DNA of 64,000 bases, from assembly GCA_964480365.1 (NCBI GenBank), contig CAYZPM010000001.1, positions 1 to 64,000 of the forward strand, written 5' to 3'. Shown piece by piece: positions 14,455-21,673 of this stretch. Position 1 is the first letter of the stretch. Each line of letters opens with the position of its first letter. The notes below the pieces were generated by a model. It worked only from the letters and a program-made list of their open reading frames with translations. It was not told the origin of the DNA and ran no database searches. The position numbers and the translations under genes are program-made. The stretch is from CAIQPV01 sp964480365 (GTDB lineage: Bacteria > Pseudomonadota > Gammaproteobacteria > Burkholderiales > Gallionellaceae).

Positions 14455-15792
14455 TTAGCGATCTTGCGCAGGGCTGCCCATGATCTTGCGTTTTTCGAAG
14501 TAACGCAACAAATGGTAAGTTATCCAGGCAACGATCACCATCCCGACAGCGAACGCACCATAAGCGATGGGCCAAGGGATGCCTTGCGTCATCATCGAAA
14601 ATTCCGACATGCCAAACATGCCTGCCAACACGTTGAGTGGCATGAAGATGACACTGAGTACGGTCAGTTGTTTCATGGTCTTGTTCTGGTTGATGTTGAT
14701 AAAACCGACCGTGGCATCCATCAGAAAGTTGATCTTGTCGAACAGAAACGAAGTGTGCCCGTCCAGCGATTCGATATCCCGCAATATCTGCTGGGCATCC
14801 TCAAGTTGCTCCTTAGCAAGGAAACGACTGCGCATCAGGAACGAAACCGCACGGCGCGTATCCAGCACGTTCCTGCGTATCCGCCCGTTCATATCTTCTT
14901 CATGCGTGATACCGCTCAGCATGGTGGCGGCTTCATCGTCGGTCATCTGCTTGGAGAGCACTTGCTTGCCCACGGTCTCCAGGCCAAGATACACGTCTTC
15001 AAGGGCATCCGCCGAATACTCCACGTCCGCCGCATAGAGATCCAGCAGGACATCCTTGGCGCCGGTAACGTAATGCGGTTGTGAGAGTGCGCGCAAGCGC
15101 TGCAGCCGGAATACCGGCAGTTCTTCCTTGCGGATCGAGAACAGAATGTCCTGATGCAGGATGAAAGCCACGGCAACGTTGCTCGACATCTCATGTTTGT
15201 CGAGCAGGAAATCCGAATGCAAATGGATCGCGCCGTTTTCTTCCATATAGAAGCGTGCGCTTGATTCCAGATCACCCAACTTGTCAGGATCGGGCAAGTC
15301 TATCCCGAAGATATCCCCCACCCAGATACGCTCCTCAAATGTTGGAGCAACCAAGTCAACCCAAATGGGCTTGGCCCCAGACAAGTCATCCCGCGTATTT
15401 ATGGGTATTTCGCGTAAGCGCCCTTCGACAAGTTCGAAGGCCTTGACGCTGGATCTCTCGTTCTTGTATTCGCTCTTGCCCAGAACCTGAAGGACGGATA
15501 ACGGTATATCCCGCAGCACTTGCTCTTTCCTGTCCTCGCCCAACCGTGCCCAGATGAACACTTGGTCTTCCGGCGGCAAGGATTCCAGAAGTTGGGCGAT
15601 CTCAAGCGTACCCATCTGTCCTATGACCTGGTCGAGTTTCGCCAGATTCTGCTTGCGAACCAGTGTCTCCACAAGATCATGGTGCGGCATGTCCTGATTG
15701 TGAACAACCTCCGTGAGCAGTTTGTTCTTTTGTAAAATCTGAAGTATGTCTTGCAGATTCTTCTGCTGCTTGTCGATCTGTTCTTCTGACAT
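14455..15792 (-). CDS. corA: CorA-like Mg2+ transporter with MgtE-N-like N terminus
   Basis: 445 residues from ATG 15792 (ribosome site GAGGGTG). The first 130 residues resemble the MgtE N-terminal helical repeats (LAKLDQVIGQMGTLEIAQLL, ESLPPEDQVFIWARLG), followed by a CorA cytosolic funnel and two C-terminal membrane helices. The pore signature normally reads GMN; here it reads FGMSEF, with Ser in place of Asn. CorA proteins move Mg2+ or other divalent cations across the inner membrane. It is divergent from mgtE. The altered signature leaves the cation uncertain. Confidence 0.88.
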   Translation of the reverse strand: MSEEQIDKQQKNLQDILQILQKNKLLTEVVHNQDMPHHDLVETLVRKQNLAKLDQVIGQMGTLEIAQLLESLPPEDQVFIWARLGEDRKEQVLRDIPLSVLQVLGKSEYKNERSSVKAFELVEGRLREIPINTRDDLSGAKPIWVDLVAPTFEERIWVGDIFGIDLPDPDKLGDLESSARFYMEENGAIHLHSDFLLDKHEMSSNVAVAFILHQDILFSIRKEELPVFRLQRLRALSQPHYVTGAKDVLLDLYAADVEYSADALEDVYLGLETVGKQVLSKQMTDDEAATMLSGITHEEDMNGRIRRNVLDTRRAVSFLMRSRFLAKEQLEDAQQILRDIESLDGHTSFLFDKINFLMDATVGFININQNKTMKQLTVLSVIFMPLNVLAGMFGMSEFSMMTQGIPWPIAYGAFAVGMVIVAWITYHLLRYFEKRKIMGSPAQDR

Positions 15793-15966
15793 GTTCACCC
15801 TCAACGCTGGCTGGTCACGGTTTGTCTGCGCTTGCTCTACGACAAGAATGCGGGCACCCTAACCGCCAACCCTTACCATGTCAATATACGAAACATGATC
15901 CGAGTGCATTTTCCCGCACGTCACTCGGCCAATTCATTAAAATAGCAACTCAACAAGAGGCGGCAC

Positions 15967-17424
15967 ATGAATGAAACCAACAACGAACCCCGCTACACGG
16001 AGAATGTGCAGGCGCATCTGCAACAGGTAAAACGCCTGCTGGATAAGCATGCACTGGTAGTAATGGCGGCTCACCAGCAGCAGATGCCGCGCACGGAGCG
16101 TCACGAGTTGGAGGACAAATTGCTGCATAAGCGGCAACTGGCCGAGTTGCGCGAGAAGCTGGACAGATTGCATTCATCCGACATCGCCTACATCTTGGAA
16201 GCCCTGTCCATCGAGCAGCGTTTGTTGGTATGGGATCTGGTCAAGGCCGACCGCGACGGCGAAATTCTGATCGAGGTTTCCGATGCAGTTCGTGGATCGC
16301 TGATCACCACCATGAACCGCGAGGAACTGCGCGAGGCGGCGAAACAACTCGATACCGACAGGATCGCCGATTTGGCGGTGGATTTGCCGCAGACGGTGAT
16401 GCGCGATGTGTTCAAGTTGCTGTCCATCGAGGAGCGCGAGCAGTTACGTGCGGCGATGTCCTACCCGCAAGATACAGTCGGCGCGCTAATGGACTTCAAC
16501 ATGGTGACCATCCGCGAGGACGTGACGCTGGCAGTAGTGTCGCGCTATCTGCGCCGTTTCGACGATTTGCCCGACCACACCGATCAGTTGTTCGTAGTGA
16601 ATCGCGACGGTATGTTCAAGGGTGTGCTGCCACTCAATGCACTGCTGGTAAACGAACTGGAGATGGATGTCACGTCGCTGATCATCCGCGACACCCTCAA
16701 GCTGCAACCGGAAGGGGATGCCGATAAGGCCTCGCAGGCGTTCGAGCGCTACAACCTGATTTCTGCGCCGGTGGTGGATGATGAGGGCAAGCTGGTCGGG
16801 CGCGTGACGGTGAACACGGTGATGGACTATATCCGTTCTGAATCTGAAAGCGACGCACTGAACCCAGTCGGTTTGCACGAGGATGAAGACATTTTTGCCA
16901 CAGCATGGAAAAGCGTGAAGAACCGCTGGTTATGGATGGCGCTCAACCTGTGCACCGCTTTCTTCGCATCACGCGTGATCGGCGGCTTCGAGCACTCCAT
17001 CGAAAAGTTTGTCGCGCTCGCCGCGCTAATGCCCATCGTCGCGATCATCGCAGGCAACTCGGCGAGCCAGACCACTACGATCATAACTCGCTCCCTGGTT
17101 CGGGGGCATATCACCCCGTCCCATGCACGGCGACTGATCATCAAAGAACTTTCCATTGCCGTACTCAACGGGCTGGTATGGGGTGGCGTGGCGGGACTGT
17201 TCGCTTACGTCCTGTACCAAAGCGTACCGCTGGGACTGGTGATGACCAGCGCGATTATACTCAACTTGTTGCTCGGCGCTCTGGTGGGCATAGTGATTCC
17301 TCTCTCCATGCAACGCATGGGACGCGCCTCGTTCTTCGGCTCCAGCGTGATGCTCACTGCTGTCACAACCAGCGGCGGGTTCTTTATTTTCCTTGGACTG
17401 GCGACGATATTTTTGAATCACTGA
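15967..17424 (+). CDS. mgtE: Magnesium transporter MgtE
   Basis: 485 residues with the full MgtE plan: N domain with superhelical repeats (about 20-150), tandem CBS domains (about 160-290; VVSRYLRRFDDLPDHTDQLF, VTVNTVMDYIRSES), a plug helix, and five membrane helices from about 320 (LAALMPIVAIIAGNSASQTT is the conserved pore segment). MgtE is a Mg2+-gated channel in the inner membrane. It is divergent from corA across 174 bp; no Mg2+ riboswitch was recognised in that gap. Confidence 0.95.
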   Translation: MNETNNEPRYTENVQAHLQQVKRLLDKHALVVMAAHQQQMPRTERHELEDKLLHKRQLAELREKLDRLHSSDIAYILEALSIEQRLLVWDLVKADRDGEILIEVSDAVRGSLITTMNREELREAAKQLDTDRIADLAVDLPQTVMRDVFKLLSIEEREQLRAAMSYPQDTVGALMDFNMVTIREDVTLAVVSRYLRRFDDLPDHTDQLFVVNRDGMFKGVLPLNALLVNELEMDVTSLIIRDTLKLQPEGDADKASQAFERYNLISAPVVDDEGKLVGRVTVNTVMDYIRSESESDALNPVGLHEDEDIFATAWKSVKNRWLWMALNLCTAFFASRVIGGFEHSIEKFVALAALMPIVAIIAGNSASQTTTIITRSLVRGHITPSHARRLIIKELSIAVLNGLVWGGVAGLFAYVLYQSVPLGLVMTSAIILNLLLGALVGIVIPLSMQRMGRASFFGSSVMLTAVTTSGGFFIFLGLATIFLNH

Positions 17425-17799
17425 TATAAAAATCGCCTCTTCATGAAGATCGCAAAAAGCATTCTGGAATTGAATTGAGGGAAATGCATCTTAATTTAGC
17501 GCGTAATTCAACCAGCGCTACGGACACAACAATGTAAAGCCCTACCGGCACGGTATGCAGGAAGACTGCTGCCAAATATTCACGCCGTCACGCAGCATGA
17601 TTCAGCATCGGAAAATATTGAAGGAAATTTTGTGGGCAGTAAACTCCTGTCTTCGCAAGAAGACAGTGGAGACATGCCGCTTGTCGTACATTCGCAACAA
17701 GCTTGGAGAGAAAAAACCCGGTCACGCCCCAAAACATGGAAAAGCGCAACCCAGAAAGGGCGGAATCGCAACTCGACGCCCGCCCCAATCTACGGGTAA
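17425..17799. other. Intergenic stretch with no supported gene
   Basis: 375 bp between mgtE and the H1-like gene. An 82-codon frame (17555-17803 plus) exists but has no ribosome site, no family resemblance, and runs into the convergent gene, so it is not called. No clear terminator or RNA was seen. Confidence 0.5.
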
Positions 17800-18237
17800 T
17801 TAGGCGCCGAGAATGCCTTTTGCCGTAGCCGGCTTGGCCGCAACTTTTTTCGCTGCCGGTTTTTTGGCGGCTACTTTCTTCGCTGCTGGCTTGGCTGCTG
17901 CTTTCTTGGCAACAACTTTTTTTGCTGCCGGCTTTTTGGCTGCTGCTTTTTTAGCTGCTGGTTTTTTAGCTACAACTTTTTTGGCAGCCGGTTTCTTGGC
18001 GGCTACTTTCTTAGCTGCAGGTTTCTTGGCGGCTACTTTTTTAACTGCTGCTTTTTTAGCTACAACTTTTTTGGCAGCCGGTTTCTTGGCGGCTACTTTT
18101 TTAGCTGCTGGCTTTTTAGCGGCGGGTTTCTTTGCTACAACTTTTTTAGCTGCCGGTTTCTTGGCGGCTGCTTTTTTTGCTACGGGTTTTTTTGCTGCGG
18201 GTTTTTTTGCTGCAGGTTTCTTGGTGGTTGTAGCCAT
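17800..18237 (-). CDS. Histone H1-like lysine/alanine/proline-repeat DNA-binding protein
   Basis: 145 residues from ATG 18237, chosen because AAGGA lies 6 bases upstream. Almost the whole protein is a run of KKPAAKK-, KKVAAKK- and KKVVAKK-type units, as in bacterial H1-like nucleoproteins (BpH1/AlgP type). Such proteins bind and compact DNA and often vary in repeat number between strains. The DNA is a matching tandem repeat of about 15-33 bp units and could slip during replication. The antisense frame of similar length is a shadow. It is convergent to mgtE and co-directional with lysA. Confidence 0.88.
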   Translation of the reverse strand: MATTTKKPAAKKPAAKKPVAKKAAAKKPAAKKVVAKKPAAKKPAAKKVAAKKPAAKKVVAKKAAVKKVAAKKPAAKKVAAKKPAAKKVVAKKPAAKKAAAKKPAAKKVVAKKAAAKPAAKKVAAKKPAAKKVAAKPATAKGILGA

Positions 18238-18399
18238 TTTCATTCCTTGTAAAAATTAATTAACTCAAACTAGGCACTACATTGCGTGCAACCACTGCAC
18301 TCCCAAACACTCAACTCCCCTACCATTTTTTTCTAACTACGCGTTTGGTGTACGCATTCTATGCGCGATTAAAATTATAGTGCAACAGATTTTTGCGTT

Positions 18400-19650
18400 T
18401 TATAGCAAAAAAGTTTTTTCGCCCGCGAATAAATGCTGCACCGTTTCGCGTTCGCGGATGAGTTGCACGACAGTCCCGGACACCATGACTTCGGCTGCAC
18501 GAGGACGCGTGTTGTAATTGGAACTCATGCTCATGCCATACGCTCCAGCCGACATCACCGCCAGTAGATCACCCTGCGCGATGCCCAGTTCACGGGCATG
18601 TCCGAGGAAATCGCCGGTCTCGCACACCGGCCCCACTACTTCATATTGCTGAACTGGAACAGCACTGCGCTGCACCGGTTGGATGTAGTGATAAGCATCG
18701 TACAAGGCCGGACGCATCAGGTCATTCATCGCGGCATCCACGATGGCGAAGTTTTTTTCCTCGCCGTGCTTGAGATATTCCACGCGCGTCAGCAACACAC
18801 CCGCGTTACCCACCAGAACGCGTCCCGGCTCAACGATGATCTTTTCGCTACGTCCTTGCAAAGCGCTAAGCAGCGCAGCGGCATAGTCGGCAATCGAGGG
18901 CGGAGTCTCGTCGTCATAACGTATGCCCAAGCCGCCGCCCAGATCGAGATGTTCCAGAACTATGCCTTCCGCCGAAAGCTGATCCACCAGCGCCAGCACT
19001 TTTTCCGTCGCCGCGATGAACGGGCTGACATCGGTCAATTGCGATCCGATGTGGCAATCCATACCGGTCACGCGCAAGTGCGGCAATTCGTTTGCCTTGC
19101 GGTACAGCGTCAGCGCCTCGGTATAAGCCACACCAAATTTGTTTTGCTTCAGTCCGGTGGAAATATAGGGATGCGTCTTCGCGTCCACGTCCGGGTTTAC
19201 CCGCAAGCTCACGGGCGCAACCTTGCCCATGCTGGCCGCTACTTCGTTCAAACGCATCAACTCCGCTTCCGATTCCACGTTGAAGCACAGTATTTCCGCA
19301 TTGAGCGCCAAGCGCATTTCCGCGACAGTCTTGCCCACACCGGAGAACACCACCTTGCTGGCAGCACCGCCTGCCGCCAGCACGCGTTGCAATTCGCCGC
19401 CGGAAACAATATCGAAACCTGCTCCCATCCATGCCAACAAATGAAGAATGGCAAGATTGGAATTGGCTTTCACCGCGTAACAAATCAAATGCTCGCGCCC
19501 GGCAAAGGCTGTCTTGAATTGGCGATACCCCTCTGTCAGTGCCGTATGCGAATACACGTAACACGGCGTGCCGAAATGTTGTGCAATTTCGGCAAGCGGC
19601 ACTTGCTCGACACAAAGCTGGTTATCCTTATAACTAAAATAATCTGACAT
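18400..19650 (-). CDS. lysA: Diaminopimelate decarboxylase
   Basis: 416 residues, normal LysA length. It is a PLP enzyme of the alanine-racemase fold: the YAVKANSN motif contains the PLP lysine, HIGSQ and GGGLGI form phosphate-binding regions, EPGRVLVGNAG is the conserved glycine-rich stretch, and CETGDFL carries the active-site Cys of the dimer partner. It makes L-lysine from meso-diaminopimelate. It lies downstream of the small lipoprotein gene lptM, the usual order in Proteobacteria. Confidence 0.97.
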   Translation of the reverse strand: MSDYFSYKDNQLCVEQVPLAEIAQHFGTPCYVYSHTALTEGYRQFKTAFAGREHLICYAVKANSNLAILHLLAWMGAGFDIVSGGELQRVLAAGGAASKVVFSGVGKTVAEMRLALNAEILCFNVESEAELMRLNEVAASMGKVAPVSLRVNPDVDAKTHPYISTGLKQNKFGVAYTEALTLYRKANELPHLRVTGMDCHIGSQLTDVSPFIAATEKVLALVDQLSAEGIVLEHLDLGGGLGIRYDDETPPSIADYAAALLSALQGRSEKIIVEPGRVLVGNAGVLLTRVEYLKHGEEKNFAIVDAAMNDLMRPALYDAYHYIQPVQRSAVPVQQYEVVGPVCETGDFLGHARELGIAQGDLLAVMSAGAYGMSMSSNYNTRPRAAEVMVSGTVVQLIRERETVQHLFAGEKTFLL

Positions 19651-19715
19651 GGCTATTGGCTCTAATTAATGTGAAACTCGCGTAGCGAGTCTTTATCTCT
19701 CTCCCCCGCCGGGAG

Positions 19716-19777
19716 ATAACCAGCGACTTGGCTGACGTTGTTTGTCGGCCTAGTCGAATGGCTAGTAGTCCCATCAG
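19716..19777 (-). repeat. 60-bp hairpin repeat (family A), copy 1
   Basis: On the minus strand it reads GGGACTACTAGCCATTCGAC ... CCAAGTCGCTGGTT. It shares order and sequence with copies at 56149, 56327 and 59682. It lies between lptM and lysA, next to a C/G-rich palindrome (19686-19713) and a CTCGCGTAGCGAG palindrome (19678-19690). Confidence 0.75.
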
Positions 19778-19812
19778 GGGGAAACGAGCATGGCAAATCG
19801 TTGCTGAATCAT

Positions 19813-19986
19813 TCATGGTGTCGATTTGCCAGGATCGTTGGGTTGTTGCGTTGCGGGCTGTTGTGTTATTGGTTGTTGCACTGCTGGTTGCGCTGTGGGT
19901 TTCGCCTGCGGCAAAACTAATGGCCCCTTGTGTCCGCAGCCTTGCAGCAACAGCGCTATCAGCAACATAATACTGGTCACACGCAT
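19813..19986 (-). CDS. lptM: LptM/YifL-type small outer-membrane lipoprotein
   Basis: 57 residues with a clear lipoprotein signal: MRVTSIMLLIALLLQGCG, lipobox LLQGC with Cys 17, then GHKGPLVLP, the conserved LptM core right after the Cys. The rest is a Gln/Pro-rich tail. LptM binds the LptDE translocon and helps LptD mature at the outer membrane. The lptM-lysA order is typical. It is divergent from cyaY, 37 bp away. Confidence 0.85.
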   Translation of the reverse strand: MRVTSIMLLIALLLQGCGHKGPLVLPQAKPTAQPAVQQPITQQPATQQPNDPGKSTP

Positions 19987-20023
19987 GGCTGCACCCCTAA
20001 CTAAATTAAACAGGCGGGATTAT

Positions 20024-20335
20024 ATGACGGAAAACGAATTCAACGAATTGGCCGATGCAGTATTCAAGCACATCGAGAAAACTATTGATGCCAGCGAAAC
20101 AGACATCGAATGCAACCTCAACGGCCCAGTGCTGGAACTGGAATTCGAGGACGGCTCAAAAATTATCATCAACCGCCACGGCCCCAATCAAGAAATCTGG
20201 CTCGCCGCCAAGTCCGGCGGTTTTCATTATGCGATGCAGGATGGACAGTGGCTGAGCAGGCGCGACGGCAGCGAATTGTTCGACAAACTAGGGGAATTGG
20301 TGCGGCTGGGTTCGGGAAAAGCACTGGTGTTTTAA
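20024..20335 (+). CDS. cyaY: Frataxin-like iron donor CyaY
   Basis: 103 residues from ATG 20024. It has the frataxin fold pattern: an acidic first helix (ENEFNELADAVFKHIEKTID), then strands with NRHGPNQEIWLAAKSGGFHY and the C-terminal RDGSELFDKLGELV. CyaY binds iron and regulates Fe-S cluster assembly on IscS/IscU in the cytosol. It is divergent from lptM, as in many Proteobacteria. Its role is especially relevant in an iron-oxidising cell, although that link is inference. Confidence 0.93.
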   Translation: MTENEFNELADAVFKHIEKTIDASETDIECNLNGPVLELEFEDGSKIIINRHGPNQEIWLAAKSGGFHYAMQDGQWLSRRDGSELFDKLGELVRLGSGKALVF

Positions 20336-20361
20336 TCTTGGGGAAGCAGTTGATTCACGAA

Positions 20362-21213
20362 CTACTGACCGCTCCCCGAGCTTTCCTTGACCTGCTTGTG
20401 TTCCACCAGCACGGAATATAGCCTGCGACTATCAGCGCGCAAAATGGTGAAAAGAAGGTCGCCGATAGGGATGCGGGCACCGCGTTTGGGGAGTTGGCCT
20501 GCGGCCTTGAGCACCAAGCCGCCGACGGTGTCGCATTCTTCATCGCTAAAATTCGTTCCTAACGCCTCGTTGAAGTCGGCGATTTCGGTTGCGGCTTTGA
20601 CGCGCCAGTGGCCCGCACCATCCGGAATAAGGTTATCTTCGTCCTCATCGAAATCGTATTCGTCCTCGATGTCGCCAACGATTTGTTCCAGCACGTCTTC
20701 GATGGTAACCATGCCACACACGCCGCCGTATTCATCTACCACCAGCGCAATGTGGTTGTGATTGCTGCGGAAGTCGCGAAGCAGCACGTTGAGGCGTTTG
20801 GATTCCGGCACGAATACGGCGGGACGCAGCATGTCGCGCACTTCGAATTCCTCTCCTGCGTAATACCGCAGTAAATCCTTGGCGAGCAGGATGCCAACAA
20901 TATTGTCCTTGTCGCCGTCGATGACGGGGAAGCGCGAGTGGGCGGTCTCGATGACGAAGGGGATGAATTTTTCCGGGGCCTGACTGATGTCGATGACATC
21001 CATCTGCGCGCGAGGAATCATGATTTCGCGCACATGCCGTTCCGACACCTGAATCACCCCTTCCATCATGGACAGAGCATCGGCATCCAGCAGGTTGCGC
21101 TCGAAAGCTGAGTGCAGCAGGAGTATCAGTTGTTCGCGGTCTTCCGGCTCACGCAACAGCATTGTGGAAAGCCGCTCCAGCAGGGTCGGCTTGTTACTTT
21201 CTGGTTGATCCAT
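20362..21213 (-). CDS. corC: CorC/YbeX family CBS-domain protein
   Basis: 283 residues without membrane helices. An N-terminal acidic helix region is followed by two CBS domains (about 70-190; SRFPVIDGDKDNIVGILLAK, HIALVVDEYGGVCGMVTIED) and the CorC_HlyC transporter-associated domain at the C terminus. YbeX/CorC proteins are linked to Mg2+/Co2+ efflux and ribosome metabolism. Here it follows ybeY directly (9 bp), the usual order, but phoH (ybeZ), which normally comes first, and lnt, which normally follows, are both missing. Confidence 0.93.
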   Translation of the reverse strand: MDQPESNKPTLLERLSTMLLREPEDREQLILLLHSAFERNLLDADALSMMEGVIQVSERHVREIMIPRAQMDVIDISQAPEKFIPFVIETAHSRFPVIDGDKDNIVGILLAKDLLRYYAGEEFEVRDMLRPAVFVPESKRLNVLLRDFRSNHNHIALVVDEYGGVCGMVTIEDVLEQIVGDIEDEYDFDEDEDNLIPDGAGHWRVKAATEIADFNEALGTNFSDEECDTVGGLVLKAAGQLPKRGARIPIGDLLFTILRADSRRLYSVLVEHKQVKESSGSGQ

Positions 21214-21222
21214 TTTTATTCA

Positions 21223-21666
21223 TTACATAATTACAACTTGGTAGGGATCAGCATACCCTAATTTCAACATGATTGCAGTCTCGCGCTCCTCCATCGCGGC
21301 AGCCTCCTTTTCATTCTCGTGGTCGTAGCCTTGCAGGTGCAGGGCGGCGTGGATGGAGAGGTGAGCGTAGTGGGCGTGCAACTCTTTGTGCTGTTCGCGC
21401 GCTTCTTGTTGCACCACCGGCGCGCAGATCACCACGTCACCGGATAGCAAATCATCGTCGTCATACACGAACGTCAACACGTTGGTAGCGTAATCCTTGC
21501 CGCGAAAACTTTTGTTCAGTTCCCGTCCCTCGGCCTTATCCACAATGCGCAACGTGATTTGCACATCGCGCTGCAACGCAGCCTTGATCCAGCGACGAAA
21601 CTGGTAGCGCGTAGGCAGCTTTTCCATGTTGCTGGCGTATTGCACGGAGAGAGATAGCTTGTTCAT
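21223..21666 (-). CDS. ybeY: Endoribonuclease YbeY
   Basis: 147 residues from ATG 21666 (MNKLSLSVQYA). The zinc-binding motif HAALHLQGYDH near residue 110 matches the family H-x3-H-x5-H pattern, with NVLTFVYDDDD before it. YbeY matures 16S rRNA 3' ends and takes part in 70S quality control. The ATG lies just upstream of the stop of the GGDEF-EAL gene (8 bp apart on the same strand), so that gene has replaced phoH as the upstream neighbour. Confidence 0.94.
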   Translation of the reverse strand: MNKLSLSVQYASNMEKLPTRYQFRRWIKAALQRDVQITLRIVDKAEGRELNKSFRGKDYATNVLTFVYDDDDLLSGDVVICAPVVQQEAREQHKELHAHYAHLSIHAALHLQGYDHENEKEAAAMEERETAIMLKLGYADPYQVVIM

Positions 21667-21673
21667 GTACGGC

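Noticed and set aside
15793..15966. Mg2+ riboswitch (M-box) between corA and mgtE
   Set aside because: The 174-bp gap shows no M-box core and no terminator or anti-terminator pair.
17555..17803. 82-codon frame after mgtE
   Set aside because: No ribosome site, no family resemblance, and the end overlaps the convergent H1-like gene.
17813..18259. 148-codon frame opposite the H1-like gene
   Set aside because: It is the complement of a Lys/Ala repeat gene, yielding Ala/Phe/Leu repeats; the minus-strand gene has the ribosome site and the known composition.
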